The position numbers and the translations under genes were made by a program. A DNA stretch of 5,382 nucleotides, taken from contig JALFYG010000130.1 of the NCBI GenBank assembly GCA_022784805.1, forward strand, positions 1-5,382, given 5' to 3'. The notes beneath the pieces were generated by a model. The model worked only from the letters and a program-made list of their open reading frames with translations. It did no database searches and was not told the origin of the DNA. Source of the DNA: Spirochaetales bacterium. Its GTDB lineage: Bacteria > Spirochaetota > Spirochaetia > Sphaerochaetales > Sphaerochaetaceae. This document shows, piece after piece, positions 1 to 5,382 of the stretch. Position 1 is the first letter of the stretch, and every line of letters begins with the position of its first letter.

Positions 1-49
1 GGCGTATGAGCCAAAATCTAGACAAGATGGAGAGCCGAAGGCTCCGATA

Positions 50-69
50 CCTCGACCCTTGGGTCGAGG
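50..69. terminator. GC-rich hairpin, possible terminator of the exporter gene
   Basis: CCTCGACCC (50-58) pairs perfectly with GGGTCGAGG (61-69), giving a 9-bp arm pair around TT, or an 8-bp stem with a 4-base loop. It lies 23 bases past the stop of the minus-strand exporter gene. A second, smaller stem, GAGCC (32-36) with GGCTC (40-44) and a GAA loop, follows in the same direction of transcription. Neither hairpin is followed by a clear T run on either strand, so intrinsic termination is plausible from position and stability but not proved. A dispersed intergenic palindrome is an alternative explanation. Confidence 0.45.
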
Positions 70-92
70 AGGTTCATTAAATCAAACTGCGC

Positions 93-662
93 TCAGATTA
101 ATTTGAAAATATTATTGACCGCCAACAAGAAAAGAATGAGAGCAAAGGCAAAATTAAAGTACTTCCTGTTCTTCTCATAAATACCTTTCATTATGCTTCC
201 AGCAACAGCCCATACTAGTCCGCAAATAAAACAAGTCAGAGGAATCATAAAAACCCTTATCCATTTCTCTGTATTTGAAATGGAAACAGGGAGAATATAC
301 TCAGAAATAGCAGTTACACAGAGCATCAGGACCTTGACGTTCATCAGCTGCATCATAAGTCCATCGATAAAGGTTCCTGTCTTATTACTGTCCGTTGTTG
401 TTTTCTTCAGCATCTTTATTCCCAGATAAACCAGGTATGCTATTCCCAAAATCTGTAACAACAGTGTTATCTGGGGAATAAAGCGGGACAGAAATGAGAT
501 CAATATATATGAGAAAGATGCGATGAATGTGATGCCAATAAGCATTCCCAAGTTTAGTGTAACGCCCTTAAGTCCCTTTTCTGCTGCATTAGCCATGCTG
601 AGAATGGTGTTTGGACCTGGTGTTATTGCCACAGTGACAAGATAGATAAAGAATTCAAACAC
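93..662 (-). CDS. LysE/RhtB-family amino-acid exporter
   Basis: This 189-residue inner-membrane protein probably exports amino acids or related small metabolites using the proton gradient. The family signature is clear: an N-terminal hydrophobic segment leads into TPGPN (residues 14-18), followed by a glycine-rich second helix (about 38-60), the LGIAYLVYLGIKML block (72-85) and a QLMNVK motif (105-110) where most family members have QxxNPK. About six hydrophobic segments can be seen (roughly 2-24, 38-60, 64-86, 103-124, 135-158, 169-187). The length is slightly under the usual 200 or so. The start is GTG (660-662); in-frame stop TAA lies three codons upstream, so no longer start exists. No Shine-Dalgarno sequence sits at normal spacing; the nearest GGAGG is about 23 bases upstream, inside the end of the preceding gene. 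The gene starts 2 bases after that gene's stop (TAAAGTG), so it is probably translated by coupling and transcribed from the promoter at 1867-1895. The substrate cannot be told from sequence. Confidence 0.88.
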   Translation of the reverse strand: MFEFFIYLVTVAITPGPNTILSMANAAEKGLKGVTLNLGMLIGITFIASFSYILISFLSRFIPQITLLLQILGIAYLVYLGIKMLKKTTTDSNKTGTFIDGLMMQLMNVKVLMLCVTAISEYILPVSISNTEKWIRVFMIPLTCFICGLVWAVAGSIMKGIYEKNRKYFNFAFALILFLLAVNNIFKLI

Positions 663-663
663 T

Positions 664-1860
664 TTAGATTACGGTTATAGTTCCGCCTCCAATTTTGTTT
701 GTAGTGTTTGAATAGTTATATGTTACATTTCTCTTTTCGCCTAGAGCTGTGGCAAGCATGATATATCCTTTTGCGGTCAAAGTTTCAAAAATGCCCTTTG
801 TGGAGAGAGCGTATCCATATATATCCACGGAGTTAGTCAAAATGACTTCATTTGTGTTTGTGATAGTCTTTCCTTTTATACCAAAAATAGAAGTGGTGAA
901 ATGTGCTCCGACTCTAATGGATGTATTCTTTTTTAGGGTGTATCTCATACCGAAGTCCAAGTCTGCCCCGAATATTGCATATGACTCGGTGATGGTATGC
1001 TTTGTTTCCTTCTCTATATCTACTTTATGTCCCAAGTCTCCACTGAAGCCATATCCAAGATATACAAAGGCACTCTCTCCCATGAATATTCTTTTGGCGG
1101 GGCCAAAAGTGAAGAGAAGTCTCCAATCCATGTTCAAACTGTTTTTCTTTGTTGAACCTTTGACCACTGTAGCTGTCGTGGAATCGAGAGCGGAATCGGA
1201 GTCTCCGACGCTGATCTCTTCTTTTTCTGTATTATTGTTTCCAGTTGTAGAGTCATCAAAAACGCTGTTATCTATGTCATCTATGGTGGAGTTATCTTCA
1301 ATGGGAGTGAATGTAGTATCATCGAAGGAAGGTATTACTTCCTCGATAATTGACGAGGAATTATCTGAATCCGGGGTGAGAATCGTATTATTCAGGGGAG
1401 GTGTTACGTTCTCAATTATTGATGAAGAAGAGTTGTCTAAATCCGGAATGAACATGCCTTCATCAAAGGAAGGGGTGTTGTCGTCGGTGATGGATGGAAT
1501 AGTGTCGGGAAGGACGATGTCAGCCCCGTTTCCTATTGTCTCTTGAAGAGCTTCATTCTCCAATTCGTTTCCGCTATTTGTGTTTTCTTCTGTTGAGAAT
1601 CCCTTTTCAAGAATAGTGAGATATCCAAGGATGGTATCGAAAGGTGTCTGTATTCCTATTCTGAAATATAAACCTTCTTTTGTTCCTTCTCCTAGGAACA
1701 TATAACCTGTCATGTCCAGTCCAAGTTTATCTTCTTTTACTCCCATGACAGAGTTATCTGCAGTCTTATAAATAGTCAAATCATATGCATGCGCCTTGGA
1801 TGGCAACATTAATTGAGAGAAGAGAAAGACTATTATCAGGAATACAAGTTTTTTTCTCAC
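664..1860 (-). CDS. Putative outer-membrane beta-barrel protein with acidic repeat insert
   Basis: I do not recognise a named family. From the GTG at 1858-1860 the protein is 398 residues. It opens with VRKK, a hydrophobic core (5-19) and an AHA cleavage site at about residue 25, a typical Sec signal peptide. Residues 26-89 and 240-398 are built from alternating polar/hydrophobic strands rich in Gly and aromatics (for example LYFRIGIQTPF, FVYLGYGFSG, FGADLDFGMRYTL), as in small outer-membrane barrels. Between them lies a 150-residue D/S/N/T/E-rich stretch with about three degenerate repeats. The C-terminus ends in TVI, not the usual terminal Phe/Trp. An in-frame TTG at 1876-1878 would add six residues, but it lies inside the promoter spacer and dilutes the signal peptide, so GTG is preferred. 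Neither start has a Shine-Dalgarno sequence. The gene heads a probable two-gene operon with the LysE-type exporter. Role unknown: a surface protein, porin-like channel or structural OMP are all possible. Confidence 0.72.
   Translation of the reverse strand: MRKKLVFLIIVFLFSQLMLPSKAHAYDLTIYKTADNSVMGVKEDKLGLDMTGYMFLGEGTKEGLYFRIGIQTPFDTILGYLTILEKGFSTEENTNSGNELENEALQETIGNGADIVLPDTIPSITDDNTPSFDEGMFIPDLDNSSSSIIENVTPPLNNTILTPDSDNSSSIIEEVIPSFDDTTFTPIEDNSTIDDIDNSVFDDSTTGNNNTEKEEISVGDSDSALDSTTATVVKGSTKKNSLNMDWRLLFTFGPAKRIFMGESAFVYLGYGFSGDLGHKVDIEKETKHTITESYAIFGADLDFGMRYTLKKNTSIRVGAHFTTSIFGIKGKTITNTNEVILTNSVDIYGYALSTKGIFETLTAKGYIMLATALGEKRNVTYNYSNTTNKIGGGTITVI
1273..1476 (-). repeat. Degenerate tandem repeat coding for an acidic Asp/Ser-rich segment
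   Basis: Within the putative OMP, three consecutive units of 24, 23 and 21 codons occupy 1405-1476, 1336-1404 and 1273-1335. The protein pattern is T/I-P-S-F-D/N-x-x-x-F/L-x-P-D-x-D-N-S-S-S-I-I-E-x-V. Units 1 and 2 share DNSSS(S)IIE; units 1 and 3 share PSFD. Partial echoes lie on both sides (IPSITDDN before, NSVFDDS after). The DNA copies have diverged, so this is an old duplication and not a fresh slippage tract. The segment is probably disordered and strongly negatively charged. Confidence 0.7.
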
Positions 1861-1866
1861 TCGATT

Positions 1867-1895
1867 ATTATAATACAATACATTATGTCGTTCAA
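1867..1895 (-). promoter_or_regulatory. Sigma-70-type promoter for the OMP/exporter pair
   Basis: Reading the minus strand, TTGAAC (1895-1890, 4 of 6 to TTGACA) is followed by a 17-base spacer (1889-1873) and a perfect TATAAT (1872-1867). Seven bases past the -10 box is position 1860, the G of the GTG start codon, so the predicted transcript has a leader of about 0-2 bases. This is the best promoter match I found in the window. The -10 box is part of the palindrome ATTATAAT (1867-1874), so a TATAAT also reads on the plus strand, but no good -35 box lies upstream of that one. Confidence 0.62.
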
Positions 1896-1937
1896 ATCAT
1901 ACATTGCCATTTGTCCTCAGTCGTGGCAGAATTAGGC

Positions 1938-1943
1938 GGGGTG
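1938..1943 (+). promoter_or_regulatory. Ribosome binding site fixing the MATE start
   Basis: GGGGTG lies 5 bases before the ATG at 1949-1951, in the G-rich run AGGCGGGGTG. It decides the start: the upstream in-frame TTG at 1904 has no such site and would add 15 residues (with several Arg) that the family lacks. A weak promoter could lie just ahead (TTGCCA 1904-1909, 17 bases, CAGAAT 1927-1932), but this match is poor. Confidence 0.65.
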
Positions 1944-1948
1944 TAAAG

Positions 1949-3319
1949 ATGAAAAAGAACAATATAGACATGTTGAATGGTCCTATAGCTTCTTCCATCA
2001 TCCTTTTTGCCATCCCCATGCTCCTTTCAGGCTTATTGCAGATTCTCTTTAATGCTGCAGACACCATTGTGGTGGGACGTTTTGCCGGCCACACTTCCAT
2101 GGCGGCCATTGGCTCCACCGGCAGCATCACAAATCTTCTTGTAAATCTTTTTATGGGAATATCCATTGGCGTCAACGTGGTTGTCGCAAGATCAGTAGGA
2201 ATGAAGGATGAAAGAGGAGTGGACAGGGCTGTCCATACAGCAATCACACTCTCTTTTCTCAGTGGAGTAGGGCTTTCAATAATCGGCTTTATTCTCTCTC
2301 CGACCCTCCTTTCCCTTATGGATACTCCTTCCGATGTCATCGATAAGTCCATCCTCTACATGAGGATTATTTTCCTCGGTCAGCCCTTTAACCTGATATA
2401 TAACTTCGGAGCTGCCATACTAAGAGCCGATGGAGACACTAAGCGTCCTCTCTACTATTTGACCTTTGCAGGGATTCTCAATGTAATCTTGAATCTCTTT
2501 TTCGTAATCATCCTGAAAATAGATGTGGCAGGAGTAGCCTTCGCCACTATCATCAGCCAAGGGGTAAGCGCCTTCTTGGTTATGAAGACCCTCTATAAAG
2601 GAAGCGGAAATGTCAAATTCTCTTTCTCCCGTCTCACCATAGACAAGAGAAAGCTGAAAGACATTCTATATATGGGAGTTCCAGCTGGGCTCCAGTCTGT
2701 GCTTTTCAGTATCTCCAACGTATTGATTCAGTCTTCCGTCAACTCCTTCGGCTCTTTGGCTGTAGCCGGCAACACTGCGGCAAATAGCATCGATGGCTTC
2801 TTGTATACCGTAAATAACTGTTTTGCTCAGACTAATCTATCTTTTATCAGCCAAAACTATGGGGCGGGAAAGAGAGAAAGAATACTTCCTATCATGAAGT
2901 CTTCCATGCTGATCACTGTCACCGCTTCCTTGATTCTTGGTACTTTCTCCCTATTCTTTGGTCCTACTATTCTCTCCCTTTATTCAGGAGAGGGTGAAGT
3001 AGTGTCATATGCAATGATCAGAGTCAGATATGTTCTCACTGTCTACTTTATCTTTGCTTTTGAAGAGATGACAGTCTCCTGCATCAGAGCATTGGGGTAC
3101 TCTATTGCTCCTATGTTTATAAGCGTATTCTGTATCTGTGGCTTCAGAATAATGTGGATCTTCACATATTTTGCTTCCCATCATACCTTGGAGTCCCTGT
3201 ACATCGCATATCCTCTGTCCTGGAGTGTTGCGACTGTCTTCCATGTATCTCTTCTATTATATATATGGAAAAAGAAGAATCCTTTGGATGGAATGAAAAA
3301 GAGAGCCTCAATAGAGTAA
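1949..3319 (+). CDS. MATE-family multidrug/cation antiporter
   Basis: This 456-residue inner-membrane protein belongs to the multidrug and toxic compound extrusion family, which expels cationic drugs, dyes and metabolites in exchange for Na+ or H+. About twelve hydrophobic segments are arranged as two six-helix halves separated by the polar stretch at about 215-238. Family marks include NAADTIVVGRFAG in helix 1 (35-47), the G..IGVNVVVAR..G block (70-84), RADGDTKRP after helix 4 (159-167), GVPAGLQSVLFSISN opening the second half (243-257), SQNYGAGK (301-308) and IRALGYSIAPM (379-389). The length is normal for the family. The start is set by a Shine-Dalgarno sequence 5 bases upstream. The sequence resembles the large NorM/DinF-like group of gut anaerobes; substrate and coupling ion cannot be read from it. 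It is divergent from the OMP gene, sharing an 88-base intergenic region, and 126 bases upstream of the peptidase gene, with no strong terminator between them. Confidence 0.94.
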   Translation: MKKNNIDMLNGPIASSIILFAIPMLLSGLLQILFNAADTIVVGRFAGHTSMAAIGSTGSITNLLVNLFMGISIGVNVVVARSVGMKDERGVDRAVHTAITLSFLSGVGLSIIGFILSPTLLSLMDTPSDVIDKSILYMRIIFLGQPFNLIYNFGAAILRADGDTKRPLYYLTFAGILNVILNLFFVIILKIDVAGVAFATIISQGVSAFLVMKTLYKGSGNVKFSFSRLTIDKRKLKDILYMGVPAGLQSVLFSISNVLIQSSVNSFGSLAVAGNTAANSIDGFLYTVNNCFAQTNLSFISQNYGAGKRERILPIMKSSMLITVTASLILGTFSLFFGPTILSLYSGEGEVVSYAMIRVRYVLTVYFIFAFEEMTVSCIRALGYSIAPMFISVFCICGFRIMWIFTYFASHHTLESLYIAYPLSWSVATVFHVSLLLYIWKKKNPLDGMKKRASIE

Positions 3320-3357
3320 GAAACAATTAAGTCTCTTTCTTTTGTCTACATTTATTA

Positions 3358-3381
3358 CACAAGGAAAAGAAAATCCTTGTG
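3358..3381. repeat. Intergenic inverted repeat between MATE and peptidase genes
   Basis: CACAAGGA (3358-3365) and TCCTTGTG (3374-3381) form a perfect 8-bp inverted repeat around an all-purine loop, AAAGAAAA. No T run follows on the plus strand, so a classic terminator is unlikely for the MATE transcript. Its position 65 bases before the peptidase start would suit an operator or a processing/attenuation hairpin. Confidence 0.5.
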
Positions 3382-3401
3382 ATATTCAAATGGGATACAC
3401 T

Positions 3402-3428
3402 TTGATGTATTCTGAAAACGTCTATGAT
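3402..3428 (+). promoter_or_regulatory. Weak candidate promoter for the peptidase gene
   Basis: TTGATG (3402-3407) and TATGAT (3423-3428, 5 of 6 to TATAAT) are 15 bases apart, shorter than the preferred 16-18. Transcription would begin near 3435, right at the Shine-Dalgarno sequence. The -10 match is good but the spacing and short leader make this tentative; read-through from the MATE gene is the alternative. Confidence 0.3.
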
Positions 3429-3435
3429 ATGTCTT

Positions 3436-3440
3436 GGAGG
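3436..3440 (+). promoter_or_regulatory. Shine-Dalgarno GGAGG of the peptidase gene
   Basis: A canonical GGAGG sits 5 bases before the ATG at 3446-3448 and settles that start. It also shows that this genome uses ordinary Shine-Dalgarno initiation, which makes its absence from both minus-strand genes on the left notable. Confidence 0.85.
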
Positions 3441-3445
3441 ATTAA

Positions 3446-5131
3446 ATGAAATATAGATTTGAGGACCTAAAATATACACCCACAGACTTTGTTTCTCTGA
3501 AAAATGAGGTGTCCGATTTGACAGAGAGGGCCAAGGCAGCAGCTTCTTCAGAGGCGCTGGATGATGTGTTGAAGACATATGACTCTTCTTTTGGGGATGT
3601 CGGCTATAACTATACCCTTGCTTATATCCGTTCCAGCTTGGATTCTTCTGATGAATACTGGCAGAATGCCTTGCAGAAGGAAGGCAAAGGCATTGCCATG
3701 CTGGATACTTCAGAGCTTCTCAAAACTATTCTTGACAATGAGTTCTATCCAGCCTTGGCAAAGAAATATGGCCCCGCTTTATCAGATAAACTCCAGAAGT
3801 CCATTGCAACAGGAAGCAAGGCTCAGAAAGAGAGGGCGGAGGAAGAGAATCTTGTGACCCAGTATCAGAGAGAGAAGGCAATGGTACGTGTCATGTATAA
3901 GGGCGAAATGAGAAGCGAGGGTGAGATTTCACCTCTTTTGAATGATCCCGACAGGAACATAAGGGTTGAATCCAAGAAAGCCCTCCTTGATGCTTTTCTT
4001 GAGAAGAAAGAAACACTGGGAAATATGCTGGAGAAACTTGTTGTCCTTAGAGACAAGATTGCAAAAGAGAATGGTTTCGCCAACTATCTTGAGTATATGA
4101 ACGTCAACTACTCCAGGCTTGGCTATGGTGAGAAGGAGATGGATGCCTTTGTTGAGGATGTTAAGAAGTATGTCGTCCCAATTTCTTCTGAGATTACTGA
4201 AGAAACAAGAAAGAGATTAAACCTCGAGGAAATGACATCCTTGGATATGGGTTTGATGTTCCCTGATGGCAACGCTAAGCCTGCTGGAGGCTCCGAAGTT
4301 CTAAAAGAAGCAGCTTTAAAGATGTATGGAGATCTTTCTCCAGAGATGAAGGAGTTCTTCTCTGGAATGCTTGAAAGCGGAAGTATCGACGTAGATTTCT
4401 CCCCAAACAAAGTCTCTGGCATGGGATTCTGCACAGACTTAAAGAAGGGAATGTATCCATTTGTATTTGGAAACTTAGATGGTACAGAGTGGGATGTTGC
4501 TGTATTTACTCATGAAGTAGGACACGCTTGGCAGGGTTATATTGCAGACAAGAATCTTGAACTGACAATTCTGAAAGAAATGCCACTGGATGCTGTTGAG
4601 ATTCCTTCTAAGACAATGGAACTCTTCTCTTATCCATATGCTGAAGAGTTCTTCGGTAAAGATGGAGATAAGTTCCGCTTCTCACACTTCAGGGAAGCTG
4701 TGAAAGAGATAGTCTCTTATACTGCCGTCCATAAACTAAATACTTGGATCTACACCCATGTTGGTGCAACCTTTGATGAAATCAACACAAAGTGGAGAGA
4801 GATTCAGGAAGAGTTCTATCCTGGTATCAGCGACGGAGAAGTGGACGAAGAGAACAAGAAGGGAGCAAGCCTATTGAGGAATATGGGTGTATTCATGTTC
4901 CCTCGTTACCTTATCTCATATGCACTCTCTGAAATGTGCGCCATTGATCTCTTTATGGTTTATCTTAAGGACAAGAACAAGGCTCTCGAATCTTATAATG
5001 CTCTCTGTGCCCTCGGTGGAAGTAAGAGCTACCCTGAGATACTTGCTGCGGCAGGTCTCGAACCTTCATATAAAGAGGGAAGGGTAAAAGAGGTAATGGA
5101 AAAGGTAAAAGAGTACCTGAAAGAGAATTAA
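3446..5131 (+). CDS. M3-family zinc oligoendopeptidase (non-PepF, Pz-peptidase-like)
   Basis: This 561-residue cytoplasmic metallopeptidase should cut short peptides, recycling products of proteasome-like proteases or imported oligopeptides. No signal peptide is present. Residues 1-310 are mostly helical and charged, as in the family's N-terminal cap. The catalytic part begins near GMGFCTDL (325-332) and PFVFGNLDGTEWDV (338-351). The zinc motif is HEVGH (356-360), with E357 as the catalytic base and E385 as third ligand, exactly 25 residues past the second His as in thimet oligopeptidase; it is followed by EIPSKTMELFSYPY, matching the EIHSxSMExxxxPW block of this subfamily. The C-terminal part (GASLLRNMGVFMFPRYLISYALSE, from about 473) aligns with the substrate-binding region, but the His and Asp usually found there appear to be Gly481 and Ser491. 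Length (about 560) fits the M3 group often annotated as M3_not_pepF. A GGAGG 5 bases upstream fixes the start. It lies downstream of the MATE gene and converges with the permease gene. Confidence 0.93.
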   Translation: MKYRFEDLKYTPTDFVSLKNEVSDLTERAKAAASSEALDDVLKTYDSSFGDVGYNYTLAYIRSSLDSSDEYWQNALQKEGKGIAMLDTSELLKTILDNEFYPALAKKYGPALSDKLQKSIATGSKAQKERAEEENLVTQYQREKAMVRVMYKGEMRSEGEISPLLNDPDRNIRVESKKALLDAFLEKKETLGNMLEKLVVLRDKIAKENGFANYLEYMNVNYSRLGYGEKEMDAFVEDVKKYVVPISSEITEETRKRLNLEEMTSLDMGLMFPDGNAKPAGGSEVLKEAALKMYGDLSPEMKEFFSGMLESGSIDVDFSPNKVSGMGFCTDLKKGMYPFVFGNLDGTEWDVAVFTHEVGHAWQGYIADKNLELTILKEMPLDAVEIPSKTMELFSYPYAEEFFGKDGDKFRFSHFREAVKEIVSYTAVHKLNTWIYTHVGATFDEINTKWREIQEEFYPGISDGEVDEENKKGASLLRNMGVFMFPRYLISYALSEMCAIDLFMVYLKDKNKALESYNALCALGGSKSYPEILAAAGLEPSYKEGRVKEVMEKVKEYLKEN

Positions 5132-5143
5132 AGGCTAAAGAAA

Positions 5144-5164
5144 TCGGCTCCGCTTTGGAGCCGA
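5144..5164. terminator. Hairpin terminator between convergent genes
   Basis: TCGGCTCC (5144-5151) and GGAGCCGA (5157-5164) form a perfect 8-bp GC-rich stem with a GCTTT loop. On the minus strand it is followed by TTTCTTT, a good U tract, so it should terminate the permease transcript entering from the right, 5 bases past that gene's stop. On the plus strand, 12 bases past the peptidase stop, it is preceded by A-rich sequence and followed by AAAACTTTA, so it may also work for the peptidase, less strongly. Confidence 0.75.
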
Positions 5165-5169
5165 AAACT

Positions 5170-5382
5170 TTATAGCATGATTTCTCCGTCTTTCGATATC
5201 TTATTGAATATCAAGAGAGAGATGATTGTGAATACGGTGACGATGGTTGCAAGGGCACAGGCTCTTCCATCAGTTCCGTTTCCTACAGCTTTATAAACAG
5301 CTACGTTCAATGTCTGTGTCCTGAAGGAGTAGAGGAGGAGAGAGGATGAAAGCTCTGTAATAAGAGTTACCCAGCTCATGAC
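5170..5382 (-). CDS. ABC-transporter permease, C-terminal fragment (iron(III)/FbpB type)
   Basis: The reading frame is open to the right edge of the window (a Val codon precedes the internal Met at 5377-5379), so only the last 70 or so residues are present and the true start lies outside. The pattern SWVTLITELSSSLLLYS, then TLNVAVYKAVGNGTDGRACALAT and a final hydrophobic helix VTVFTIISLLIFNK, matches the end of two-domain permeases of the Fe3+/thiamine/2-aminoethylphosphonate uptake group, where this stretch follows the EAA loop and forms the last transmembrane helices. Such permeases sit in the inner membrane with a periplasmic binding protein and an ATPase, whose genes would be expected beyond the right edge. 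The substrate is an inference from family resemblance; ferric iron is the most common annotation. Confidence 0.75.
   Translation of the reverse strand, partial: VMSWVTLITELSSSLLLYSFRTQTLNVAVYKAVGNGTDGRACALATIVTVFTIISLLIFNKISKDGEIML

Noticed and set aside
1..92. Possible tRNA or structured RNA from the two adjacent hairpins
   Set aside because: No acceptor stem, anticodon arm or T-loop can be assembled, and the hairpins are simple palindromes beside a gene end.
749..1546. Long plus-strand open frame (265 codons, GTG start) opposite the OMP gene
   Set aside because: The minus-strand reading has a signal peptide and beta-strand pattern, while this one has no ribosome binding site and is Ser/Val-rich only because it mirrors the Asp/Ser/Asn-rich repeats.
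1904..1948. N-terminal extension of the MATE protein from a TTG
   Set aside because: No ribosome binding site, Arg-rich unrelated residues, and a good Shine-Dalgarno directly before the ATG at 1949.
1897..2352. Minus-strand open frame (151 codons) overlapping the start of the MATE gene
   Set aside because: It is antisense to a clearly recognised MATE protein, and its Met/Arg/Pro/Thr-rich product has no recognisable motif.
3318..3341. Terminator for the MATE gene from AAGAAA / TTTCTT
   Set aside because: The stem is six A/T-rich pairs with a 12-base loop, too weak to call.
4123..4434. Minus-strand open frame (103 codons) inside the peptidase gene, with a second overlapping one at 4275-4460
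   Set aside because: Both are antisense to well-conserved M3 peptidase sequence and have no motif or ribosome binding site.

Overview
The window looks like ordinary chromosome from a diderm (outer-membrane-bearing) bacterium of moderate GC. The main clue is a secreted protein at 664-1860 with a signal peptide and a beta-barrel-like C-terminal half. Together with a MATE exporter and an M3 oligopeptidase of the type common in gut anaerobes, this makes a host-associated spirochaete (Treponema/Sphaerochaeta-like) a reasonable but unproven guess. No rRNA, tRNA, CRISPR array, insertion sequence, integrase or prophage gene is visible. I do not see a clear new multigene system.

Layout, left to right. 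Positions 1-92 hold two small GC-rich hairpins and no convincing gene. Two genes on the minus strand follow (93-662 and 664-1860). Read in their own direction, the first is a putative outer-membrane protein with an acidic, repeat-bearing insert, and the second is a LysE/RhtB-type exporter that starts 2 bases after the first gene stops. A strong sigma-70-like promoter (1867-1895, minus strand) precedes this pair. On the plus strand, divergent from it, are a MATE multidrug/cation antiporter (1949-3319) and, after a 126-base gap with its own inverted repeat, a zinc M3-family oligoendopeptidase (3446-5131). The right edge holds the C-terminal end of an ABC-transporter permease of the iron(III)/FbpB type on the minus strand (5170-5382). 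It converges on the peptidase gene, with a terminator-like hairpin between them.

The genes fall into three units: an envelope pair (OMP-exporter), a MATE/peptidase pair that may or may not be co-transcribed, and the end of an iron or thiamine-type uptake operon. Their functions are not obviously linked. The points most worth checking are the promoter placed so that transcription should begin at or within about two bases of the GTG start of the OMP gene (possible leaderless mRNA), the repeat-bearing insert that seems to interrupt its barrel, and the loss of normally conserved C-terminal residues in the M3 peptidase.
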